Shown here in pieces: positions 21,241-31,700 of a DNA stretch of 64,000 nucleotides. Source of the stretch: Annona cherimola (lineage: Eukaryota > Streptophyta > Magnoliopsida > Magnoliales > Annonaceae); the NCBI GenBank assembly GCA_030490835.1, contig CM059972.1, positions 53,983,563 through 54,047,562 of the forward strand, given 5' to 3'. Position numbers and translations under genes: made by a program. How positions within the stretch are numbered: position 1 is the stretch's first letter; every line of letters begins with the position of its first letter. A model generated the notes under the pieces. It saw only the letters and a program-made list of their open reading frames with translations. It searched no databases and was not told where the DNA came from.

Positions 21241-22745
21241 CTTGTATGTCATATCCATGGATCATTTTCTATGGCTATTAGATATTTTTTCTCAAGTTCA
21301 TCTAGGCAAACTAAATATACATTTCCATGTCTTTTGCCACTAAATACTATGTGTTCATCATAAAAAACAATGCATATAGAGGATTCAAATACAACTTTAT
21401 ATCCTTTGTCACATAATTGACTAATACTCATAAGGTTGTGTTTGAGTCCTTCAACAAATAGTACATCTTCAATACATGCATTTGAAATACCATAAACATT
21501 TCCTTTACCTTTTATTTTACCTTTTTCATTATTTCCAAAAGCAACTGTTCCTTCGTTGCACGGGTTGATCTTATGGAACAGTCTTTTTTCTCCTGTCATG
21601 TGTCTTGAACAGCCATTATCCATAAACCATATATTATTGGCCTTAGCTCTAAGACAAACCTGCAAAAATCAAGTCAAGTGGAGATCATCCTTTTGGTACC
21701 CATTTTATGGGTCCATTTGGGTTAGTTATCCATTGGAATCTACGTTGATCTTCTTTTGAAATCATATATCCAATGCTTTTGGGCATCCAAACCAGTTTTG
21801 CACCAAGGTTTTGTAATTTTCTCAATTTGCATTGATAAACCTTGTGTCCCAACTTGTTGCAAAAATTACAAGCTCCCGGAAGTCTAGGAGTGGGAATCCA
21901 TTTGGTAATTGGTTCCCTAGTTGGTCTTTTGGTCCAAGTTATCTTTGGTTTAATATGAATGGGTTTGGTTATGTTCCTTGGAGCATTAGATTTGCCTTGC
22001 TCAAATGTGGTATACCCAAGTCCTTTCTTACAACTTTGGGTAGTCATTTTCAAAAATATTTTCACACTTTCTCCTGGATTAGAAAACTTAGCAAGCGATT
22101 CATTTAATGATTCATTTTCATTTTTGAGTTTCTCTAACTCATTTTCCAAGGTATTCTTTTCATTTTTCAATTTATCAATCTTTTCAGCAAGTTTACCATT
22201 CACAACATTACCGCATCACATTGTCTTTTCTTTATTGTAAACTTGTTTCCTAATTTCTTTATTTCCTCATATAATTAATCATAGGCTTGTTAGAGTTCTT
22301 CTAATTCAGCACATTTGAGGCGTTCATTTGTAGAAAAGAAAATTGAAAAGGATTTTTGTTTGGAGGTTACCTCTTGACTACTTGTGCAGTTCGTTGAAGT
22401 AGTTTGATCCTCCAAGATTTCCGTTGCTGCAAAACATACGTCGGAATTTTCCATGCAATAAATTCTTGCGCAATCCGCTTCACATTCTTCACTTGAAGAG
22501 TTGCATGTTGTTGATTCCTCTTCGTTTACGTACAGGCCTCTTCCTTTGATTCTTTGGAATTTTCTGTTGTCGCCTCGATCCTTTCTTTGCTCCTTTGCTT
22601 TAGTTTCTTCGAGTGTTGGGCATTGGGCTTGCATATGCCTCGAACCGCCACACCGGTAGCATTTTTTTGTTTCTTTCTTCTTTTCTTTAGAATTTCTTTC
22701 TTTGAAGTTTCTGAAATTTCTTTCTTTCCTTACAAATTTTCTAGA
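21241..22745 (-). pseudogene. gag-pol: C2 nucleocapsid, coiled coil and protease
   Basis: In order: CCHC knuckle CYRCGGSRHMQAQC (about 22640-22680), acidic/Ser-rich stretch, Lys/Glu coiled coil (about 22100-22200), second CCHC CNFCNKLGHKVYQC (about 21840-21880), and protease with WFMDNGCSRHMTG. The protease active-site motif is DNG rather than the DSG of C1, which should lower or abolish activity. Stops and indels separate 22634-22290, 22203-21685 and 21665-21249. Confidence 0.9.
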
Positions 22746-23497
22746 TCATTTTGTAAGTAAGGCAATTTCATCGTCGTTTTGTGATGACGAGGTGGTGTCA
22801 TCCGAATTTTGTGTAGCTTTCAAGGCGATGGCTCTTTTGCCTTTGTGGTGATCTTCATTTCTTTTCTTGATTAGCTCATGTGACATTAACGAGCTAATAA
22901 GATCTTCCAACTTCAATGTGTTTAGATCCTTGGCTTCTTCTATTGTAGTAATCTTTGGAGTCCACGATTCCGGGAGGGCTCTTAGAATCTTCATGACCTG
23001 CTCAGATTCTGAAATAGCTTTTCCAAGTCCTTTCAAGGCATTAGTAATTTTAGAGAATCTAGCAAACATTTCAGAAATATTTTCTGTTTCTAGCATTCTA
23101 AAGCTTTCCAATTCTCCAATCAAAATATTTCTCCTTGTCCTTGGACTTGAGAGGTTCCTTCATATATAGATGTTAATGTAACCCAAATCTCCTTGGCGGT
23201 CAAACAAGAGGATACTCTATCATATTCGGAAGCAATAAGGGCACAAAATAATGAATTCATAGCCTTGGCGTTGCTCTTTACAATTTTCACTTCCTCATCG
23301 GTCCATTTGGAAGCTCTTTCATCAGTAGTCAAGGTCACACTGTCTTGGATTGCAATCCAAAAATCCATATCTGTAGCCATGATGAGTTGTTTCATACGTA
23401 GCTTCCAATAGCCAAAATTGTTCCCATCAAACAATGATGGCCTAGTAAAAGATTGGCCTTCGACAAATGCGGGAACGAAAGCGGATTAGGATGTCAT
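22746..23497 (-). pseudogene. gag: C2 gag, capsid part (UBN2-type)
   Basis: The start equivalent to C1 is ATG 23497-23495, but codon 4 is TAA. The frame is then open through NFGYWKLRMKQLIMATDMD and SLFCALIASEYDRVSSC to 23120, where a one-base deletion relative to C1 (near 23135) shifts it. It resumes at 23123 (IGELESFRMLETENISEMF) and ends at TGA 22748-22746 after LLTK, within two codons of where C1's gag also stops. Confidence 0.9.
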
Positions 23498-23531
23498 ATC
23501 AAAAGATCTCTTTGATAAAACTCAAAGACCT

Positions 23532-23543
23532 GCTCTGATACCA
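23532..23543 (-). promoter_or_regulatory. C2 primer-binding site (initiator tRNA-Met)
   Basis: TGGTATCAGAGC on the minus strand, two bases from the LTR edge, identical to C1. Confidence 0.93.
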
Positions 23544-23545
23544 CT

Positions 23546-25264
23546 TGTTGGTCTTGAGTTGATGTCAATTACCCTAGAGGGGAGGGGTGAATTGGGTATT
23601 TAAAAATTTAAAACTTGAATTGGAAGCTTTACCCCGGTTTAGTTTAATTCCCTTTAATGAATCAAATGGAAAGCAATAAGATAATGAAAGCGGATATGAA
23701 AAGCAATAGACAAGATTTATAGTGGTTCGGGCAACCTTCCCTACTCCACTCTTCCAAGCTCACACTCCTTTGTGACTTGGGTTCCACTATGTATTCCGCG
23801 AATACAACTAGCGCCTCCGCTCTCTTCTAAATTTTAGCTCTAGGGGGCATATACAACCAGAGTCTCCGCTCTCTTCTAGATTCTATCTCTAGGGAGCATA
23901 TATAACACACAGCATAAGTAGGTGACAAGTTTCACTCCAATCACAACCTTACTTTGCTATAACTTGGTTTGAAACACCAAACTCAAACCAAGCACCAAAA
24001 ACTGAATATCAAAATGAAATGAAAGAAATCTACACTTTACAGATTTGTGTAGCAAGTTTCAGCTCGAGGAACAGTTTTCTGCTAAGAATTATTTTGCGTT
24101 GAAACAAACCGCAACTTTGAAGCTTGTTCTTCCTTTGAAAGTGTATAGATCACTCAATTGTAGAGAAAGTGGATTGAAACTCTTAGTAGCACTTCTTTCC
24201 TCTTTTTCATCTCTTACTTCTGTATATCCACGTTTGCTTGAGTGTCTATATATAGAGGATGGAGAATTTTGAATGTTATGGAGTTGGTTGGCACATAATA
24301 AATGTTCCAACGTTCAAAAATTTGAACGTTATTCCTCCAAGTCGTAGGTGGAGTCGACTTCGTGTGCGACTTCGCCCAAGTCGCATGTTGGAGTCGACTT
24401 CGGGTGCGACTTCGGTTGTGCTCCACTTGTTCAAGTTAATCCTTGGGTCGAATTGGCCTTGGACTTGACCCAAGTCGCATATGGAGTTGACTTCGGGTGC
24501 GACTTCACCCAAGTCGATGCTGAAGTCGACTTCGTTTTGCGACTTGACCTTCATGATCTTGCCAAGTCTGCTTAAGCTTTCTTGAAATATCTTTCGTTTG
24601 CTTAACTTCTTCAGCATAGGTGTTCCTTCTTTGATTTGCATTATTTGAGATTTAATATTTTTACTTTGCATGAAAATCCTTTAGTTTCATATCTAAGGAA
24701 TCTTGAAAACTTGAGTCTTGGTGTGCATGAACAAAGTCCAATATATAGTTGTTGATCTAAATGGATGAATTTATGCAACCTGCTTGCTTTGGACTTGGAT
24801 TAATCTTCATATGTTCTAAGTCGAATATTTAACTCGACTTGGTCTTCAACTTGTCTCAAGTCTGACCTTAAGTCGACTTGGCCTTCGACTTGACTACTGA
24901 AATCTTGCCCTGTCTAACTGAAGTCGATGCTGGAGTCAACTTGGCCTGCGACTTCACCCAAGTCGCATGTGGAGTCGACTTCGTCTGTGACTTTGGCACC
25001 TCTTCGTTCCCAATTTCAACGCTGGACAAAAATAGGCATTTGAAGTCACTGCTGGAGTCGACTTGGGGATGGACTTGGCCTAAGTCAATGTCTGAGTCGA
25101 CTTGTAGATCGACTTGACCTTCCATACTTCATATTTTTCATTTTTATATCCTTAAATAAAACACAAAACACATTAGTCGCTAAAACTTACTCAAATTGTG
25201 TTGTTAGTCATCAAAACACATGCTTGGGATATTTTGTATTTGATTTTATCAATTGTTTCCAACA
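23546..25264 (-). repeat. C2 5' LTR, 1719 bp
   Basis: TGTTGG...CCAACA, uninterrupted reference copy for the broken 3' LTR. TATATATAG near 24240 is the promoter candidate. AAGTCGAC arrays occupy about 24340-24545 and 24835-25125. Confidence 0.95.
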
Positions 25265-26968
25265 TGTGGTTCTTCAAACCAAACGGGCTGCGGTCTGTCA
25301 TAATAATGTACGATGCGCCAGTACAAGAAACAGGCAGGTTGTAGAGCACGGTTGGGAGACCGGAGCCCACTTTATATAAGGCCAAGTCGCTAAGGGATGG
25401 TAGGAGTGCCAGCGGTGCCCTCCCTGAGATGGGAGCAAGATAAATAAATAGCTATCTGGCTAGCGTGCTGTTAAGGATTCTCTTCCAAAAGGTAGCATGA
25501 TCAATTGCTAAATGTCACTACTGGATGGGGAGAAATGTGTTTGCATAAGTTTTGCTTTCCAAAAGCCCAAAGATTGGGATATAAAAGCGTTTGTATGAAA
25601 AAGTTATCATAAATTGGATTTTTATGAGCCATTATGTATAAGTTACCCTAAAAGCAGGGTGTTTTACATAAAATGTGTAAATATTAAGATTAAAAAGAAA
25701 TAATTCTTATGCAAAAGTTTTCATGAAAAGGATTTATGACTTGTTTGCTATAAACAAGCCCCAAGATGGAGATTATGAAAAAGGAGTTATGTTGGAAAAT
25801 ATTTTGGACATAAGAATGTCCATTTCCAAAAGATTTATGTGGGAAAAATGGTTGGACATGAGAATGTCCATTTCCTAAAGGGATTTATGTTGGAACATGT
25901 GTGGACATAAAAATGTCTATTTCTAAAAGAGTTTAAGTGATAAAAGTGTTTGTGGACATATGAATGTCCATTGCCGAAGGAAACTATGTGAAAAATATTT
26001 TGAGACATCAAATGTCTCTTGACTAAAGGATTTTATGATGAAAAATATTTTTGGACATAAAAATTTCTTTCACTGAGAAAGGCTTATATAAATAATGTTT
26101 TAGGACATGAAAATGTCCTCCCTTGCCAAAGAATTTATGAGAAAAATGTTTTGGACATAAAACGTCCCCTGGCAAAAGATGATTTTATGTAAATGTCTTG
26201 GAACATTGAAAATGTTCACTCAAGACAAAAAGGGAATTAAATAAAGAGGGTAAAACATGGATGTTTTGCCTTAACAAGCCCAGAGTTGGCTTGTAAATGA
26301 TTTTAGGAATAAATATTTTATGATAATGTTCAAGGACATAGAATTGTCCTCATGAACACAGGTTTCATGATAATGTTTTAGGACATATAAATGTCCTCAA
26401 GAAAAAGGTGTTCAAGATATTTAATGAAATAATTTTCAAGGAAGTCTTGCCCTAAAAGATAAAATGCTTGCTTACTGAGTTATCACTCACATTTTGTTTT
26501 TCAACCCTTAGACAGGTACTGGGAGACTCAAGCGGTCGAGGACCTAAGAAATGGAGAAAAGATACGAGATAGTACCATGTGGGCCAAAAGGATTAGCCAT
26601 GGTTAGTGGAATGATATGAATGAAAGTTTTCAGGTATGTTGACATATATATATGTGAACTTGTTTAAAGTTCTGAGTTCTGGGTGAACTAATGATTGATT
26701 ATATGTATGTATGCAATGAAAATGCCATGATTAGGTCAAGAAAACCTTTTATGTATAAGTACATGTTGAGAAGTTATAAAATGGATATGTACAAATGTAC
26801 CATTGTTTATGTTATATATGAAATAATGATGAATGAAGAAACAAAAAAAAAATTTGACGAGTTCCAATTAAAATCCCACCCCATGATTAGGGCAACAATC
26901 CTGATTCACATTTACCAATCGATAAGGTCTTGAGGTAAGGATGTGATGTCTCGATTTGGGGCGCCACA
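25265..26968 (+). repeat. G1 5' LTR, 3' segment
   Basis: Continues the G1 LTR after C2, matching 33003-34706, and ends GGGGCGCCACA at 26968, followed by primer site and interior. Contains the 50-bp dyad array, the conserved acceptor-like block and a CCTGATT-type end block near 26890-26920. Confidence 0.93.
25800..26400. repeat. 50-bp-periodic array of GGACAT...ATGTCC dyads (G1 5' LTR)
   Basis: Dyads start at 25806, 25854, 25903, 25954, 26003, 26053, 26103, 26153 and 26200, a spacing of 47-51 bp, with two looser ones near 26331 and 26371. Typical units are TGGACATAAGAATGTCCA and AGGACATGAAAATGTCCT. Several units differ in both arms at once (GAGACAT/ATGTCTC, GAACAT/ATGTTC), so pairing is kept. 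Spacers share ATTTATG and GAAAAATATTTT but vary more. Confidence 0.9.
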
Positions 26969-26973
26969 GAAGT

Positions 26974-26985
26974 TGGTATCAGAGC
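26974..26985 (+). promoter_or_regulatory. G1 primer-binding site (tRNA-Met)
   Basis: TGGTATCAGAGC, five bases after the LTR end CA at 26968. Confidence 0.92.
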
Positions 26986-28787
26986 ATTGATTGGTAAATA
27001 GGCGTGGTAAGAAAAGATTTGATTTCACAAGATGATTTTTCAGGAAGGATTGATAAATAGATATAGAAGAAAAATGTAAAATGGTGAAAGAGATAGATTG
27101 AGATTATAAGAAATATACGATATGTATTGTCTTCTACTGAATGTCATTCTGACACAATGATATAACTATTTAAGGAAACGTAGCTGGTATGATATGTTTC
27201 ATAGTGTAGATGGTATATGAAGGAAAAATGATATGAGGACAATGAGACGAAGAAGCAGGTAGGAGAATTTAAGGAAAGGCAAAGGATAGAAGGAAATAAG
27301 AACAGCTGATGGGTTATAGAAACCTACATAGAGACCCTCTTACCTAAGATAAACTATACCTTACTTAAGATAGCACATGATTGTGCTATATGATATATAT
27401 GTTTAAGGTATAGAACCATGGTGACATATGGAAGACACCAAGGTGCCAACTTTCTAAGTGATTTTTGGTCTAAAGTTATGTTCATGATAAAATAACAAAT
27501 TATGCAAATATAATCTGTATGTGTAAGGAAAAGCGACCTTACACCATGAAAAGAGAATATATAAATGAGAAAGGTAGGAAAAATGGAGTTTCTTTTGACT
27601 CCTAATGTATGATATTTGATGTTATGAAAATATGAATGCATTTGATTTCATTCAGGTGCTAAGTGTATATGAAAAAGGATAAATCATTGATCTTTCTAGA
27701 TTGTAAAATTTACTAAGTATGATGATTCTATGATCAGAAATGATCATATTGACTATGTGGATATGAATGAATATTACGATAAGAAATGCTATTGACATAA
27801 TTTTATATGTTGCATTCTACAACATGCTTATTACCTTAGTTTTGAACAAGGGAAAGACAGTTGCCGATATGAGTCAATAGGAAAGAAGAAAAGCTAGTAG
27901 CAAAACTAAACGACCAGAACAAGTGAGTCCATGAGCTCGTTAACGATGGGCAACTATCAACCCTAAGTAAAAGAATTGAAGGTGCTACTGCTACAGGTAA
28001 TACCTCACAGGTAGAAAGAATAGATAACTGTGGCTATAAAAAGAAACTGTGGGATAAGCCACCCGAGGTTGGGTAGCCTAAATGATAGAAATGGTTCATA
28101 ATATTTAGATTTTCCCCAATAGGACCATACAAGAAGATAGGAAGAAAACATGGTCGATGTAGGCCACACTTCCTGTAAGAACAAATGATAAGGACCCTTA
28201 CAAGTTTATGGAAACTGGAAAGGGAGATAAGGAAGAAAATATTTTAGACTGGTTTAGTACCGGTATTCCTAATGGATAGTCTATGATGGTAAAATCTAGT
28301 GGTAGACATTATGAGAGGAGAAAGAATGGATAACTTAGAAAAAGTGTCTTTTGCTAAGACATATATTAAATTTCATGTATGAAACTCTATATGAGAGCAA
28401 CTTTTGCTCTACATTATAAAATGAATGTATTATTGATGATATATGAAAATGATTGCTATAGATTTTTATGAATGAATGGGTAACTTAAGACTTACCCTAT
28501 GGTAAGATGAGAAATGGTGCAATTTCTCTATATACAAGAAAAAATAGTGTGAAATGAAACAAATGAAAAGGCAAATGCCAATGAGAAACTCATGTGTGAA
28601 CAAGGAACAATAGAGATGAGCAATAGGTCTAATGGACCAAAGCTAAAAATGCCACTAAGACAGAGTAGCTCAGTGGAAGCATAGTGAATCATTGAAATAT
28701 TGGAGGAAGATGATGAATTAGCAATTTTATATGAACTTTACCCCCGACATTTAAAATATAGTAAGTTTCGGGACGAAACTTGTTATA

Positions 28788-28799
28788 AGAGGGGAGGAT
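28788..28799 (+). promoter_or_regulatory. G1 polypurine tract
   Basis: AGAGGGGAGGAT directly before the 3' LTR start TGTGAAACC (28800); primes plus-strand synthesis. Confidence 0.85.
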
Positions 28800-31700
28800 T
28801 GTGAAACCCCAAGCTAAGTAAGATTCAATGTGTGCATTGAACATGTACATGTGACTTATATATGATTGAATGAAATTTTTGGATGATTTTAGGATTTTAT
28901 GATATTTTGCAATTAGGGTTTAATTAAGAAGAGTGATTAAAAATTTAATCATCGGAGCCCAATATGAGTCAAGGTGAATAAAGGGGCATAATGAGGATTA
29001 AAACATGCTAATGTGTCATGAATGTTTAGTTTAATTTCCATGGTTTAATTAATGGAGGATAAAGTGGAAATTATGGAATTATGTTAGAAAATCATAGAAA
29101 ATTCATAACTCAACTCCTGTAAGGCGGATTCAAGTAAAATTTGACAGGGAAGTTGATGATGATGGGCTTGGTATTATGGTATTATTGGTTTGTGAAAATC
29201 CTCAATGAAATTAGTTTAATGATTTGTTGATCATATCTCAATTCTAACCGTTAACTTCAAACGACTATAACTTGAGCTAGGAAAATTGGATTGAGATAAA
29301 ATTTGAAACGGTTGAATGAAGTCATGAGATTAATATTTTGGAAGTTTTAGATCAAGTATATTATGTTGGGAAAATATCTAAATTGGAAAAGGTGAGTATG
29401 GTTGACTTTTGCACCACAAAGGTACCATGTATTAAATGCTAGAGTACATGGAATTAATGCAATTTTTAATGGGCCGAATAGGTGTCAAATGCAGGTGCAA
29501 TGCAGGGTATTTTATACATAATTACAAAATGCAAAAATCTCATGAATTATCCATGCATTGATGTCCACATTAAAGGGGCTAAGAGAGCTCAAAATGAGCA
29601 TAGGAGAGGTGACATGTATATGGACGTCAATAGGCAGTTGCAGCTGGTTATTTTTGTAATTTTTATTTTATAAATTATGTATATATATATATAGCTTCCA
29701 TGTTGGGATGTATAAATAAATATTTAATTATGTTAAAAAAATTCAAGAAAATTCGTGAACAGTAGCTACCATTGAAGGTGTAAAAGTGGACAGCTTTGTC
29801 TCATGCAATTAACGTGCAAATTGATGTGTGGTTGCTTCCATTTTTGCTAAATTAATTATGCCAAATTAATGCATGAATTGAAGGATAATTAGGTGTATGA
29901 TTTACCCTTAAATTGAGATTAATAAAAAATGAAAAAAAATATGAAAATGGGCATCAGCCATGTGGACGTGCAAAGGGACAACTGGATGGTTGTGATTAAA
30001 ATAGATTTTTGGATTTTTGAAAAATAGTAAATGTCATTTTACTAGGCTGTGAGTTCACCAGCACATAAAAGGATAAGAGGGCATTCAATGGCTGGGGAAA
30101 ATGCAGCAACAAGTGGGGCCCATAGCTGGAAATTCCAGCTCTATGAATGGGATGCTCGGTCATGTGAAGAGAGGCTTGAAAAATATTTTTCTAAGTGCTA
30201 AAACTTGCATCCCAAGAATAGCAGCTCACGTCCCAGCCCTAGGCCACCAACGAGGAAGAAAAGAGAAGAAAAAAAGAAGGGGAAAAGGAGGGATTACGAA
30301 TAATCAAGTAAGTATATGTTAATCTTGATTTTATACCTCAAATTTGGAAGTTATGTAATGTTATAAACAAAAATATGAATGAAGCAGTAAACGAAGTTTT
30401 TCAACATGAAAAATTATTTAAAATTTCATTATATGATTATTAAAGGACGATAAAAATTTTATATTGAGATATTGGGCAAGTTTCAAATTAAAAATCCCAG
30501 AAGATTAACCTAAACAGGGTAAAATGGGTGACAGGATCATCTGTAGAAAATGATTTTTAATAATTTTTATAAAAGGAATTTAAGGCTAAATATTTTACAA
30601 GATATATAAGACATATTTAGGATTACAGAAAAAAAATAAAAAGTATGTTTTTATGGTTATAAATATGCCCCATAATTCACGTGATTAGGGCTGACCCTAA
30701 ACTCACAACACTGTCCAGCACAGTGAAAATGCCAAAATAAATATATAATATTAATATTTCATGATGAAATATTTATAAAAGTTAATTAATATATTTATTT
30801 ATGTATTATAGAAATTTCAGAATTAAATACCTTGATTTGATTGTAAATCAAGATTTAGAGATTTCAGCATATGTGGATAGTTTGAGAAACAAATCAAAAA
30901 GAAATATGAAACCTATGTAGAAATGATCCAAATTGATATATGTTAATACCCTAAATTTGGGTTAGGAAAAAGTTGGATTAATTGCTAAAAATTCGGATTT
31001 ATAAAACTGTTTAGGGTTATGTGTTGAGAAACACGTTAAACGTGTGAAAAATGGGTTCCAAAGTTGCTGTTTTGAAAACCTATGGTTAGTGAACTTAAAT
31101 TCCATAAAAATATCCTATAAAAAGTGGTAATTAGGGGCAATTATCATTCTGAATTAGCGACCAAGTTGCTGACTTAGGAAATTTTATGAAATGCCCCATA
31201 TATGTGTTGCCAAATGGGCATTTGTGAAAGGATAAACATGCATAGGTGATAAATAACTTATGAAATGTGATTTTGTGAAAAAATGCATAAAAATATGATA
31301 AATTTTGTGAATATATTTCTGTTTAGAATTACATGATGTTAATCTCAAACTTTGGGATTAATTAATGAGGCTTAAGGCAACAATGGGTGCTTAAAATGAG
31401 CAACGATGTGTGAAAAATGAAAAAAATGTTAAAAATGATAAATTGAGTTAATGAACCTCCAAATAATGATTTAATGAAAGATTATTACATGTATGTAAGT
31501 TCACCCTACATAAGGGTATTAAAAATTAATAATGTGATGTATAGGTTATGATACGTATGAACACCCTATTTGAAAGACAAGTGGGCTAAGTTAGCGTAAT
31601 ATAAGTCCAAATGGATTTATGTAGAAGTATTTGAAGGTGATGCAAATAAATGAAATGTTATTTCATTTATCTAGGCAAAGGCAAGGAGAAGAATGAAATA

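Larger units (their letters stand above)
7628..25264 (-). mobile_element. C2: Sirevirus-like Ty1/copia retrotransposon with envelope-position ORF
   Basis: Full-length element on the minus strand. The 5' LTR is 23546-25264, followed by primer site, gag, protease, integrase, reverse transcriptase/RNase H (to 18577), a third ORF (17887-16264), two polypurine tracts and the 3' LTR (15869-7628). The TSD is TGTAG (7623-7627) and TGTGG (25265-25269), and G1's intact LTR has TGTGG at the matching place (about 33003). The 3' LTR contains two solo LTRs and a MITE. Without them it is about 1490 bp; the 1719-bp partner is longer because the 3' copy lost about 230 bp just inside its outer end. All coding parts are broken. 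Confidence 0.93.
26969..28799 (+). other. G1 internal region, non-coding
   Basis: 1831 bp between the LTRs. It starts with a 5-base spacer and primer site TGGTATCAGAGC (26974-26985), then GATTGGTAAATAGGCGTG as in G4. It ends with CGGGACGAAACTTGTTATAAG and a polypurine tract as in G3. I find no gag, protease, reverse transcriptase or integrase motif, and frames are short. Parts match G2's interior (e.g. 27304-27350 versus about 44560-44620, inverted). Confidence 0.85.

Noticed and set aside
21660..21690. Intron between nucleocapsid and protease in C2 (TTTTTGCAGG before VCLRAKANN)
   Set aside because: Looks acceptor-like, but C1 reads through this place in frame and no donor is evident. A simple frame break explains it.
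24340..25125. Possible CRISPR-like array (regular GTCGAC repeats with spacers)
   Set aside because: Repeats are short, degenerate and palindromic, spacers are themselves related, the host is a plant, and the unit lies inside LTR borders.
26974..26985. tRNA-Met gene fragment
   Set aside because: Only a 12-base primer-site complement next to an LTR is present. There is no tRNA cloverleaf around it.
30101..30322. 73-aa ORF MQQQVGPIAGN... in G1 3' LTR
   Set aside because: Lies in the presumed leader of the LTR transcript and ends at the donor-like site. Only this copy shows it open, so there is no support for a protein.
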